This document shows positions 42,515-50,470 of a stretch of DNA of 64,000 nucleotides, one piece after another. This DNA comes from Bdellovibrio sp. (lineage in GTDB: Bacteria > Myxococcota > SpSt-1050). The notes under the pieces were generated by a model that worked only from the letters and a program-made list of their open reading frames with translations, was not told the DNA's origin and ran no database searches. The stretch covers positions 1-64,000 of the forward strand of contig DYEF01000046.1 in assembly GCA_020725805.1 (NCBI GenBank), written 5' to 3'. The translations under genes were made by a program, and so were the position numbers. Every line of letters starts with the position of its first letter. Within the stretch, counting starts at the first letter, position 1.

Positions 42515-42536
42515 AAAAACGAATCTTTGGGATTCG
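42515..42536 (-). terminator. Possible Rho-independent terminator (minus strand)
   Basis: On the minus strand the stem CGAATC / GATTCG with a five-base loop is followed by TTTTTAAATTT. It lies in the 187-base gap between divergent genes, where it could stop antisense read-through from the TSUP gene. The stem is short and moderately GC-rich. Confidence 0.35.
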
Positions 42537-42619
42537 GTTACACGCATACGCCGGACCTGTTTTTTCTTTTATTCGGAATATTTGTCTGATATAGGTTTTT
42601 GTGTTCCTGGAGGGCAGAT

Positions 42620-43201
42620 ATGCTGATTATTGCAACTATTCTTACGACGGCATTTGCGTTTCTCTTTGCCTTTCTCTGGCTGAGCCAGAAGAGAGGATAC
42701 GCCGGGATACGGATAGGCAGAAGGGGGGGTTCCGTTTTTGCGGCAGAGACATCATTCGGGGGCGATTTTGAATTTGCAGAAAGTATTATTGGTCAGATAA
42801 ATGACCTGAATGATTACAGGATATATCTTGTATGTTCGGGTGTGCCGGAAAGACCGCCGAATAAAAACATATCGGACAAGGAGTACTTTGCAGGCAGGTT
42901 GAGTCCCGAAGAGACCGGAAGTCTTAAAATATACAGGCAGTTTAAGGATATTTCGTTCTTCTTCCTGAACGAAGAAGTGGAGGATACGGAGAAGATTCTT
43001 CTTACCCACGACCTTATTGTAAATTCGGCACAGATCCCCGACAGGGAACTCCTTCTGGAATCAGGTTTTATTGTTACCATCATATCCCGCAGCGATATTG
43101 TCGCGGTTACAGGGGTAAAGGGGGAGTTCGAGAAGATTCTCTTCGGAATCTCCGATTACTCTTTCTCCAAAGGCAGAAAGGTGATTCTCTCGAAGATGTA
43201 G
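42620..43201 (+). CDS. Hypothetical protein with one N-terminal membrane helix
   Basis: The 193-residue protein starts at the ATG at 42620, which follows TGGAGGG by eight bases; the frame is open to a TTG at 42599 that has no site. One membrane helix (about 2-23) is followed by a cytoplasmic or extracytoplasmic domain of mixed alpha/beta type with no motif I recognise. It ends one base before the convergent TSUP gene stop. The function is unknown. Confidence 0.6.
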   Translation: MLIIATILTTAFAFLFAFLWLSQKRGYAGIRIGRRGGSVFAAETSFGGDFEFAESIIGQINDLNDYRIYLVCSGVPERPPNKNISDKEYFAGRLSPEETGSLKIYRQFKDISFFFLNEEVEDTEKILLTHDLIVNSAQIPDRELLLESGFIVTIISRSDIVAVTGVKGEFEKILFGISDYSFSKGRKVILSKM

Positions 43202-43202
43202 C

Positions 43203-43946
43203 TTATCTGAAAAAGGTGAGAAAGAGACTCCTGAGACTCAGCAGAACAATGAGTAAACCCGTTAGTAGCATGATTTTCCGGGAGGAAATTTTTTTACACA
43301 GGTAAGCCGCAAGAGGTGCCGAGGCAACCCCTCCCAAAATAAGTGCGATTACAGTTCTCAGGTCCAGATCCTTTACGAGAACAATAAAAACCCCTCCCTG
43401 TGCGACGGTGATAAAGAATTCTGCCAGATTGACCGAGCCTATTATTTTCCTCGGTTCATAACCTCTGGCCATAAGTGTGGAGGTTACAATCGGGCCCCAG
43501 CCTCCTCCCCCGATTGCATCGAAGAACCCTCCGGCAAGTGCCAGAAAACCAGCCTTGTATTCTGTGGAGAGTGGTCTCTTCTTTCCGAAACTTCTGTACA
43601 GAATGATAAATCCCATTGCCAGAAGATATATCGAGACGAACGGTTTCATCTTTTCTGACGGCAGATTACAGAGGATAAAGGCACCGGTTACGGCGCCCGC
43701 ACTTCCCGGGATCAGCAGTCTGACAAAGAGCTTCTTGTCCACGTTTCCGAATCTTAAATGACTTATTCCGGAAGCTGCAGAGACAAATATCTCGGAGAGG
43801 TGAACCGTGGCACTCGAAAGAACAGGTGTAAGACCGATACCTATGAGCATGCTGGAGGAGATCACCCCGTAACCCATTCCGAGTGAGCCGTCGATAAACT
43901 CGGCGGCAAAACCAATAAGGAAGAATATTATCAGTCTTAAATTCAA
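43203..43946 (-). CDS. TSUP (TauE/SafE) family transporter
   Basis: The 247-residue protein has about seven or eight membrane helices with the family blocks FAAEFIDGSLGMGYGVISSSML near the N-terminus and GGFFDAIGGGGWGPIVTSTLM in the middle. TSUP proteins export or import sulfite, organosulfonates or related anions. The start is a TTG at 43946 preceded by AGGAT. It follows the radical SAM gene at 43956 by nine bases, so the two form an operon; whether they share a substrate is unknown. Confidence 0.9.
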   Translation of the reverse strand: MNLRLIIFFLIGFAAEFIDGSLGMGYGVISSSMLIGIGLTPVLSSATVHLSEIFVSAASGISHLRFGNVDKKLFVRLLIPGSAGAVTGAFILCNLPSEKMKPFVSIYLLAMGFIILYRSFGKKRPLSTEYKAGFLALAGGFFDAIGGGGWGPIVTSTLMARGYEPRKIIGSVNLAEFFITVAQGGVFIVLVKDLDLRTVIALILGGVASAPLAAYLCKKISSRKIMLLTGLLIVLLSLRSLFLTFFR

Positions 43947-43955
43947 GGGATTATC

Positions 43956-45182
43956 CTATCTGATTCTCACTTTTTTAATAAAGAAAGATGCCATAATCTG
44001 TTTGATTCTGTTTATGAGATGATATTTCTTCCACAGAAAGTCTCCGACCTCATCTCTTGCGGCAAAGACTTTTGACTCAAGCGGTGTAACAATTATACTG
44101 ACATTAATCCCCGGGGCAAGCCCTACCGGGATATTGTTTTTTATCATACTTACATAGGCAAATCCGAGTATTTCGCTCATCGTCCCGAAAGACGGGGGTC
44201 TCTCTGTCTCCATATCGGACCCCTCAAGCGGCCTGAAGACACAGATCGTGGGGAATGCCCCCAGACCGGTAATTCTCTGAATGATCTTTTTTGTCTCATC
44301 CGTACTCTCTATTCCGGCAATGATCTCTCCCGAGACAGAGCCGGCAGGGAAAATCCTTGCACAGTATTCTATGGCATTAAGATATTCTCTGTGGCCTATA
44401 TCAGCATATTTTCCGGGGCATACTTTTTTGAAATATTCTTCACTTCCGAATTCGATACAGAATGACATATGGTCAGCGCCGGCATCCCTTAATCTGTCAT
44501 ATACGGTTAGGTCTCCGAATGGCGGAAACTGAACACCTGTAAGGAGCCCGGTATTCTTCCTGATTTTACCTATCAGCCCGATAAATTCTTTTGGATCCCT
44601 GATGGCATTGTATCCGCTGTTGAAGTGAACGAATGTTATATCGCACTCCTTCTTTGCCTCTTCGATTACTTCCAGAATATCGGTTTCGGATTTTTCGATC
44701 TCTTCGTTCTTACCTACATTTATACCTGTTGTACAGAATCTGCACCTTCTTGAGCTGTTCCCTTTCCAGAATTCGCAGATCCCTCCGACATATACTGATA
44801 AAAGGCTTCCCTGCATTACCCCGATTCTCGACATCTGTTTCCCCGATGAGGTCTTCTTTTCATAAAAGGCGGGAGGGGTGAAGATTTCTATGTCAAAATC
44901 CGAAAACTGATTTAGTGTCTCGTTGACTACCCTTATTCTGCCGTCCTTTTGCGTGAGTATATAGGGCGATTCCTGTGCAAACTTCTCCCTGACAGGGGCA
45001 TTTACGCGGATTATTTTGTCAAAAATCAGTTCGATTCCCGAACCGAGTCCCGCTCTTGTCCTGAAGATTCTGAGGGAGCTGTTCTCCCTGAGGGAGTCGT
45101 CGATTCTGAGTCCCTTGCAGAAGATGTCGAGTTTCAAAAGTATCGGATTTTTCAATATGTCTGATTGTGTTATGCCGGTCAT
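43956..45182 (-). CDS. Radical SAM protein with CX10CX2C cluster motif
   Basis: The protein has 408 residues from the ATG at 45182, which is preceded by GGAAG; a TTG at 45203 is an alternative. Three Cys suited to a 4Fe-4S cluster are C136, C147 and C150 (CEFWK...RRCRFC), a CX10CX2C spacing rather than CX3CX2C. The later parts look like a radical SAM barrel: ITFVHFNSGYNAIRDPKEFIGLIGKIRK, GADHMSFCIEFGSEEYF, SGEIIAGIESTDET. About 130 residues precede the motif and resemble no known domain. It is co-transcribed with the TSUP transporter. Confidence 0.78.
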   Translation of the reverse strand: MTGITQSDILKNPILLKLDIFCKGLRIDDSLRENSSLRIFRTRAGLGSGIELIFDKIIRVNAPVREKFAQESPYILTQKDGRIRVVNETLNQFSDFDIEIFTPPAFYEKKTSSGKQMSRIGVMQGSLLSVYVGGICEFWKGNSSRRCRFCTTGINVGKNEEIEKSETDILEVIEEAKKECDITFVHFNSGYNAIRDPKEFIGLIGKIRKNTGLLTGVQFPPFGDLTVYDRLRDAGADHMSFCIEFGSEEYFKKVCPGKYADIGHREYLNAIEYCARIFPAGSVSGEIIAGIESTDETKKIIQRITGLGAFPTICVFRPLEGSDMETERPPSFGTMSEILGFAYVSMIKNNIPVGLAPGINVSIIVTPLESKVFAARDEVGDFLWKKYHLINRIKQIMASFFIKKVRIR

Positions 45183-45253
45183 ATTCTGCTTCCAGAAAGA
45201 CAAAAGAGTTCTTTACAAAGCAAAGCCATATTAGTCAAGGATTAATAAATGGT

Positions 45254-45315
45254 CCTTTGGATTCCCTGTAAATTCCTGTAAGGGAAATCAGGAACCCGGC
45301 TCTTTTTGCCAAAGG
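45254..45315 (+). promoter_or_regulatory. Nested inverted repeats in the polyprenyl synthase leader
   Basis: CCTTTGG (45254-45260) pairs with CCAAAGG (45309-45315), and inside it TTCCCT (45262-45267) pairs with AGGGAA (45281-45286). Together they could form a two-part RNA structure about 75 bases before the polyprenyl synthase start. Two very short frames with plausible ribosome sites overlap or follow it: 10 codons from 45250 and 12 codons at 45324-45362. Confidence 0.3.
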
Positions 45316-45389
45316 GGAAAATAATGATGAAAATAATTGAATTGCCGGAATTATTCGGATAGTAATCATCAGAAGGGCGGTTTTGCGGT

Positions 45390-46445
45390 ATGAAAGAGTC
45401 CAACGTACCCGGATTGATAGATTTAAGAGCAGTAAACAGAATGCTCCGACGATATAATGCCGGTCTTTTAAAAAGATATCTCGGACGAACGGTCTGTGAC
45501 AGCGTCAGGATTGATGCGGATGTGCTGAACAAGGGGATATTTACTCCGCTCTCAGACTTTCTCGGCCGCGGGGGAAAGAGGTGGAGGGTCTCTCTTTTCG
45601 ATACTGTTCTTAAGATAACAGGCGGCAGTAAGGAGAGATACAGGAAATATTCTGTCATAACCGAACTTATTCACAACGGGACTCTTATGGCAGACGATAT
45701 AGAGGATAACTCCCCGATGAGGAGAGGGCTTCCCGCACTTCATTTGATATACGGTACTGATATAGTCCTCAACCTCTCTCAGTTTCTGTATTTCTTCCCG
45801 CTCATTGAACTTCCGGAGCTTAAAGACAAGGACCTCAGGTCGAAACTGATGAACATCTATATAGAGGAGATGATAAAGCTCGCATCCGGACAGGCTGTTG
45901 ATATTGTCTGGCACAAAGGACTGTATGATATAGGGAAAATAACAGTCAGGGACTACCTCACTATGTGCTCGATGAAGACCGGATCTCTTGCAAGGATGTC
46001 GGTAAGGATGGCTTGTGCATTTGCCGGCACTGACAGGTCAAAGGAACGTTCTCTGGCCGGTTTCGCCACTGCGCTCGGAATCGCTTTTCAGATAAGGGAT
46101 GATATCCTCGACATTACGGAATCCGGTCTTTCGGCGAAGAAGGGTGGTACAGGTAATGATATTACCGAGGGGAAGATAACGCTTGTGGTTCTGAGAACGT
46201 TGAAAGTGGCAGACCGCTCTGACAGGAAAAGACTCCTTGGCATTCTTATGGCTCATACGAGGGACCGCAGAAAGATCATAAAGGCTCTGGATATTATTCA
46301 GCGATATGACGGTATCAGCTTCTCGCTTGAGACTGCCAGATCTGTTCTAAAAAGGTCTTTTTGTGGCCTCAAAAGAGAGTTTTCCGAAAATAAGGTAAAA
46401 AAACTGAGGGAGTTTGCTGATTTCTGTCTGAACAGAGACGTATAA
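45390..46445 (+). CDS. Polyprenyl diphosphate synthase, divergent second copy
   Basis: The 351-residue enzyme shows GGKRWR, LMADDIEDNSPMRRGLPA (first Asp-rich motif) and FQIRDDILDI (second), so the chemistry is intact. The insertion between them and the 40-residue longer chain set it apart from the copy in the recA operon. It is the only plus-strand gene of this block and converges on the UbiA gene. A geranylgeranyl or farnesylgeranyl product for that prenyltransferase is an attractive but untested idea. Confidence 0.88.
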   Translation: MKESNVPGLIDLRAVNRMLRRYNAGLLKRYLGRTVCDSVRIDADVLNKGIFTPLSDFLGRGGKRWRVSLFDTVLKITGGSKERYRKYSVITELIHNGTLMADDIEDNSPMRRGLPALHLIYGTDIVLNLSQFLYFFPLIELPELKDKDLRSKLMNIYIEEMIKLASGQAVDIVWHKGLYDIGKITVRDYLTMCSMKTGSLARMSVRMACAFAGTDRSKERSLAGFATALGIAFQIRDDILDITESGLSAKKGGTGNDITEGKITLVVLRTLKVADRSDRKRLLGILMAHTRDRRKIIKALDIIQRYDGISFSLETARSVLKRSFCGLKREFSENKVKKLREFADFCLNRDV

Positions 46446-46472
46446 ATATCTGAACCGGCTTTTTTTATTCCT

Positions 46473-47399
46473 CTAAAAGATATACGAGAGCATAAATCCT
46501 ATCTGTAAAGTAAACATAAGATAGTACATATGGTGCCAGCTGGGATGATTTTCTGTAAGTTTTTCGAACGGGTCCTTGTCTATCATTCTGACGACGAAAT
46601 GTCCCCAGACGGTACAGATGACTCCGAGGGAAACGAGCAGATACCTGTTGCCGGTGAAATAGCCTGATAATGTGAGAAGAATAATCAGCAGGAAGGGGAG
46701 TGTATAGAAGGGGTAGATAATCTTTACGGTCAGGTCCTTTCCGTACATGACCGGGAGGGTGTTGCAGCCGTTCGATTTATCCCCTTTTATATCTGCAAAG
46801 TCCTTGCTGTTTGTGGCGCCGAAGAGAAAGAGACCGAATATCAGTCCTATGAACCACGCCTCGGGGAGCAGGATAGACTTCGTGACAGACCATCCGGCGA
46901 CCTTCAGAAGGATGCCCCGCGGTATTGCGATTGTCAGATTCGCAACCCATCCGTTCTTCTTGAATCTGAAAGGAGGTGCGCTGTAGAGGATTGTGGCAAC
47001 CGCTGCCGCAAGAAACATCAGAAAGCATCCGGTGTTGATAAGCAGGGTTGAAAATACAGAGACAATATATAGTATCAGGGAGAATAATTTTGCCTCTTTT
47101 ATGCTCATATCTCCTCTGACCAGGACGCGTCCGGGCTTGTTGATACGGTCGATTTCGATATCATATATCTGATTGAGTACGTTCGATGCCGCATTCAGAA
47201 GGGATGCCATAACAGATGCTAAAGCGATTTTGATTATCCACAGTTCGGTTGTTTCCGAGTTGTGGGTAAATTTCGGACTTGCCCCGTAGGCAGTAATGGC
47301 TCCGCTTATTATCCCGAGGGCAGGGGCAATGAGGGTAAAGGGACGCATAATTTCTACGTATATTCCAACCGGACTTTTTGAAGTCTTTCTATCTGTCAT
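46473..47399 (-). CDS. UbiA family prenyltransferase
   Basis: The 308-residue protein has about nine membrane helices and both Asp-rich motifs: NVLNQIYDIEIDRINKPGR and DFADIKGDKSNGCNTLP. UbiA enzymes move a polyprenyl group onto an aromatic or glycerol-phosphate acceptor. The acceptor here is unknown; menaquinone, heme, archaeal-type lipid and secondary-metabolite enzymes share the fold. Its start overlaps the end of the radical SAM gene at 47389 by 11 bases, which joins it to an operon of two cobalamin-type radical SAM proteins. Confidence 0.9.
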   Translation of the reverse strand: MTDRKTSKSPVGIYVEIMRPFTLIAPALGIISGAITAYGASPKFTHNSETTELWIIKIALASVMASLLNAASNVLNQIYDIEIDRINKPGRVLVRGDMSIKEAKLFSLILYIVSVFSTLLINTGCFLMFLAAAVATILYSAPPFRFKKNGWVANLTIAIPRGILLKVAGWSVTKSILLPEAWFIGLIFGLFLFGATNSKDFADIKGDKSNGCNTLPVMYGKDLTVKIIYPFYTLPFLLIILLTLSGYFTGNRYLLVSLGVICTVWGHFVVRMIDKDPFEKLTENHPSWHHMYYLMFTLQIGFMLSYIF

Positions 47400-48915
47400 A
47401 CCATTTTGGCTTGTAGAGGAGGTGGTAGTTCTTCGGGTCGAGCGGATTGAGTCTCATGTAGAGATTTCTAAGACCTACCTTTGAAGCCACAAGGAGCCAC
47501 CAGATATACATATTTCTCTTGTATCTGTATTTTGAGGTAAGCCCTTTTACTATCCAGTCAAGCTGCAGGTATTCGGATGTTATTTCAGCCGTTATGTCGA
47601 GTATCTCCTCTCTTGTAAGATACTCTGAATCCATAACGGGTGTACTCCAGTCGAATTCGTCGAAGGATATCTCTTTTAGCCAGCCGTTGGTAATAGCCTC
47701 GTCGTACATAACTGTCCCGGGCACAGGTGTCAGAGGATGGAATGCCGGAAAGTCGAGTCCGAGCCCCTTTGCATATTCTCCGAGTTTTTTCAGAGACTCC
47801 CGGCTCTCTTTTCGGTGCCCCACAATGAAAGTGCCCTGCAGGAAGACCTGAGGGTATTTCCGTCTGAAAATACTGATTACCTCTTCGGTCACGGACGGTT
47901 TGTAGAATTTCTTGTTGAAAGAGTCCAGTACGTCCTTTTCGACCCGCTCAATCCCGATACATATATGGACGAGACCGGACCTTACCATCTTCTCGAGTAT
48001 CCCGTTTTTCTCGTCCCTCAGAAGGCAGTCCGCGCGCATAAAGGCAAACCACCAGACGGGGAGATTCTTTTTAAGAAGGAGTCCGGCGAATCTCTCATTC
48101 CATTCAGGGAGCAGATTGAACGAATCATCTACGAAGATCATCATTCTTTTGTTGTGAACCCTGTAGAGGTATTCTATCTCTTCGACCGTATATTCCGGAC
48201 TTTTGGTCCTGAACCGGGGAATCAGCTTTATCTTCCCGTTTTCGATTCTGCGCTCGGCGTTATTGACCCAGAAGGCACAGAACGAGCATTTTCCTGTGCA
48301 GCCCCTCGAGTGATGGATTGTGGTCCCGCCGGGGGAGAAGAGATAGTCGGACTTTCCGTAGAGATGCATCGGAAGCATATCGTATGCGGGCAGAGGGAGT
48401 GAATCCAGATTCTCAATAAGAGGTCTGGGCTCCGTCATAATAATTCCGGAATCCCGTCTGAAGGCAATCCCCTTTACCTTCTCCACGTCGCCGGGTTTGT
48501 CTCTCAGATAACTGACAAGTTCCAGAAGAGTCTCTTCCCCCTCGCCAATAACAATATAATCGACGACATTTGAGGAGAGGGTCCACTCAACGGTATTTGC
48601 AAAATGGGTCCCGCCGGTAATCGTGATGATATCTTTATCTATTCCCTTTGCGAGTTTGAGTACCCTGAGTGCCTCGGATGCATACATCGAGTGATTCTCC
48701 CCGACTGCAACAATGTCGGGCCGGTAGTCTATTATCTCTTTTGCAAGGGATTTATAGCCGATATGGAGCGGAAGGCAGTCGAGTATTTTCGTCTCAATCC
48801 CCGCTCTTCTGAGATAAGCCGCAAGGCAGATTAGGTTCTGCGGGACGAGATAATTATCCTGCTCGTGAATAAAAGGCCAGAAGGCCCTCGGGCCATGTAT
48901 GAACATTACCTTCAT
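47389..48915 (-). CDS. B12-binding-domain radical SAM protein (paralog 1)
   Basis: The 508-residue protein has an N-terminal cobalamin-type Rossmann domain (about 1-140; VIGEGEETLLELVSYL) and the radical SAM motif C206-TGK-C210-SF-C213. The DxHxxG cobalamin motif is absent, as is usual in this class. A DUF4080-like C-terminal part ends with the helical WIVKGLTSKYRYKRN region. Members methylate or rearrange unactivated carbons in lipids and secondary metabolites. It overlaps paralog 2 by 4 bases and UbiA by 11, so the three form an operon. Confidence 0.88.
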   Translation of the reverse strand: MKVMFIHGPRAFWPFIHEQDNYLVPQNLICLAAYLRRAGIETKILDCLPLHIGYKSLAKEIIDYRPDIVAVGENHSMYASEALRVLKLAKGIDKDIITITGGTHFANTVEWTLSSNVVDYIVIGEGEETLLELVSYLRDKPGDVEKVKGIAFRRDSGIIMTEPRPLIENLDSLPLPAYDMLPMHLYGKSDYLFSPGGTTIHHSRGCTGKCSFCAFWVNNAERRIENGKIKLIPRFRTKSPEYTVEEIEYLYRVHNKRMMIFVDDSFNLLPEWNERFAGLLLKKNLPVWWFAFMRADCLLRDEKNGILEKMVRSGLVHICIGIERVEKDVLDSFNKKFYKPSVTEEVISIFRRKYPQVFLQGTFIVGHRKESRESLKKLGEYAKGLGLDFPAFHPLTPVPGTVMYDEAITNGWLKEISFDEFDWSTPVMDSEYLTREEILDITAEITSEYLQLDWIVKGLTSKYRYKRNMYIWWLLVASKVGLRNLYMRLNPLDPKNYHLLYKPKWYDR

Positions 48916-50318
48916 TTCAGCATCGCATAGATTCCGTAAAGCAGATTTTTCGGAGTAATGGTCCTGATGACGAAGAGGTGTCTGAAGACCATTTTGAGCC
49001 TCAGATAAAATCTCCTTGTTGCTATTTTCTGAAGATACAATAGTCTCTCGGCGGAGATTCTGTCCGTTGCCAGTGCCATCTTTGAGGGGTCGGGGTTGAA
49101 GGTTGTGAAATTCTCCCAGTCCTTTCTGTTCAGTTTTCCGCCCGATGAGAGCATATCGTATAACTGAGAGCCCGGAAAAGGGACGGTTACTGCAAACTTT
49201 GCAAAATCCACATCCGAATCGATAGCAAATCTGATAGTCTCTTCTATCTCCTCTTCCGACTCGTCCGGGAGTCCTATCATAAAGAGTCCGACAATATGAA
49301 TCTTCTCCTCGTGCGCTGTCCGGATTATTTCTCTGGTAAGCTGGAGGTCGAGCCTCTTGTTTATGGAGTTGAGAACCCTCTGACTACCGGATTCTATTCC
49401 GAAGAGCAGTCTTCTGGCGCCGGCACGGTACATCAGGTTCAGAAGTTTTTTATTGAGTCTGTCGGGCCGTGTCTCTGATATCCATACGACCTTTTTATTT
49501 ATCCCCCTTCTGATTAGTTCCTCGCAGAAGAGGGTTGTATGTTCTTCCTCGAACGGAAATATCGGGTCGATAAAACCGACCTGCCTTACATTGAATCTTT
49601 TATGCAGATATTCGAATTCATCTGCGATCGATTCCGGTGACCGCTTTCTGTAGATCTTTCCCATATAGTCAAGGGAACAGTATGTGCATCTGTACGGACA
49701 TCCCCTCGAGCCGGAGACTGAGAGCGTAGGTTTTGCGATATCGGCAAAGGGGAGCATTCCGTATGATTTATAGGGAAAGAGTTCCCACGACGGAAACGGA
49801 AACGAGTCCAGATTTCTCGGAGGTTCCCTGTCGCCGGTATTAACTGTAGTACTTCCTTCCCTGAAAGCAATCCCCTTTATCTCCCTCAGAGGTTTTTTGC
49901 CTGTTATTGCGCTGATTATCTCAACAATGCTCTCTTCCGCCTCGCCGTGTGCAATTATATCGGCAAGTCCGCTTCCGAGAAAATCCTCATAAAAGAGACT
50001 TGCGTGGATTCCTCCGAGAATAATTTTTGTGTCTTTATTCTGTTCCCTGATTATTTTGCACATATTTTCGACAACGGGTGCCGACGGTGTGAGAGTGGTA
50101 ATGCCGACGATGTCGGGCTGAAAAAGAAGAAGTCTCTTTTTCAGGTCGTCATACGAGAGTTCCTGCCCGAAATAATCCATTACCTCGACTTCAAGTCCCT
50201 CTCTTTTCAGGATAGAGGCAATGTAGGCAAGTCCTATACAGGGCATTGCCTGCAGGAGTTTGGAAAATCTTCCAAATCTGTCCTTGACTATTGGCGGATT
50301 GATCAGTAGGGCGCGCAC
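48912..50318 (-). CDS. B12-binding-domain radical SAM protein (paralog 2)
   Basis: The 468-residue protein starts at a GTG whose first base is the last base of a preceding 16-codon frame (see 50318-50368). The Rossmann part spans about 1-140 and the cluster motif is C207-PYR-C211-TY-C214. The C-terminal half is closely related to that of the protein at 54720: both read GLFMIGLP(D/N)E and DFAKFA(V/I)TVP(F/L)PGS, and both finish with an FYLR block. The substrate is unknown. It is the first long gene of the operon leading to UbiA. Confidence 0.88.
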   Translation of the reverse strand: MRALLINPPIVKDRFGRFSKLLQAMPCIGLAYIASILKREGLEVEVMDYFGQELSYDDLKKRLLLFQPDIVGITTLTPSAPVVENMCKIIREQNKDTKIILGGIHASLFYEDFLGSGLADIIAHGEAEESIVEIISAITGKKPLREIKGIAFREGSTTVNTGDREPPRNLDSFPFPSWELFPYKSYGMLPFADIAKPTLSVSGSRGCPYRCTYCSLDYMGKIYRKRSPESIADEFEYLHKRFNVRQVGFIDPIFPFEEEHTTLFCEELIRRGINKKVVWISETRPDRLNKKLLNLMYRAGARRLLFGIESGSQRVLNSINKRLDLQLTREIIRTAHEEKIHIVGLFMIGLPDESEEEIEETIRFAIDSDVDFAKFAVTVPFPGSQLYDMLSSGGKLNRKDWENFTTFNPDPSKMALATDRISAERLLYLQKIATRRFYLRLKMVFRHLFVIRTITPKNLLYGIYAMLK

Positions 50319-50368
50319 TATTTCTTCGGTCTGATTCCTTTGGGTCTTGGATTCGGTCTCCAGTTCAT
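50318..50368 (-). CDS. Candidate 16-residue basic, Pro-rich microprotein
   Basis: An ATG at 50368 preceded by a near-perfect ribosome site (GGAGGTG, five bases away) opens a frame of 16 codons: MNWRPNPRPKGIRPKK. Its TAG stop shares one base with the GTG start of the radical SAM gene, so translation of the two is likely coupled. A strong promoter lies just upstream. The peptide has seven Arg/Lys, no acidic residue and four Pro. It may be a regulatory leader, a partner peptide or a peptide substrate; nothing in the sequence decides between these. The radical SAM GTG has no good site of its own, which supports real translation of this frame. Confidence 0.5.
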   Translation of the reverse strand: MNWRPNPRPKGIRPKK

Positions 50369-50394
50369 TAAAACACCTCCGATTAACAAATTGT

Positions 50395-50423
50395 TATATA
50401 CCAGTTGCAAATAATATTGTCAA
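50395..50423 (-). promoter_or_regulatory. Strong sigma70-type promoter for the microprotein-radical SAM-UbiA operon
   Basis: On the minus strand TTGACA (50423-50418) is perfect, the spacer is 17 bases and the -10 is TATATA (50400-50395). The spacer contains ATTATTTGCAA, which is also half of the palindrome upstream of recA. Confidence 0.55.
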
Positions 50424-50470
50424 TTTTTGTTACTATGACTTGAGGCATTTTTGCCATAAAAAACAAAGTT

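Noticed and set aside
45242-45658. 138-codon minus-strand frame over the polyprenyl synthase start
   Set aside because: It is antisense to the conserved GGKRWR region and has no supporting signals.
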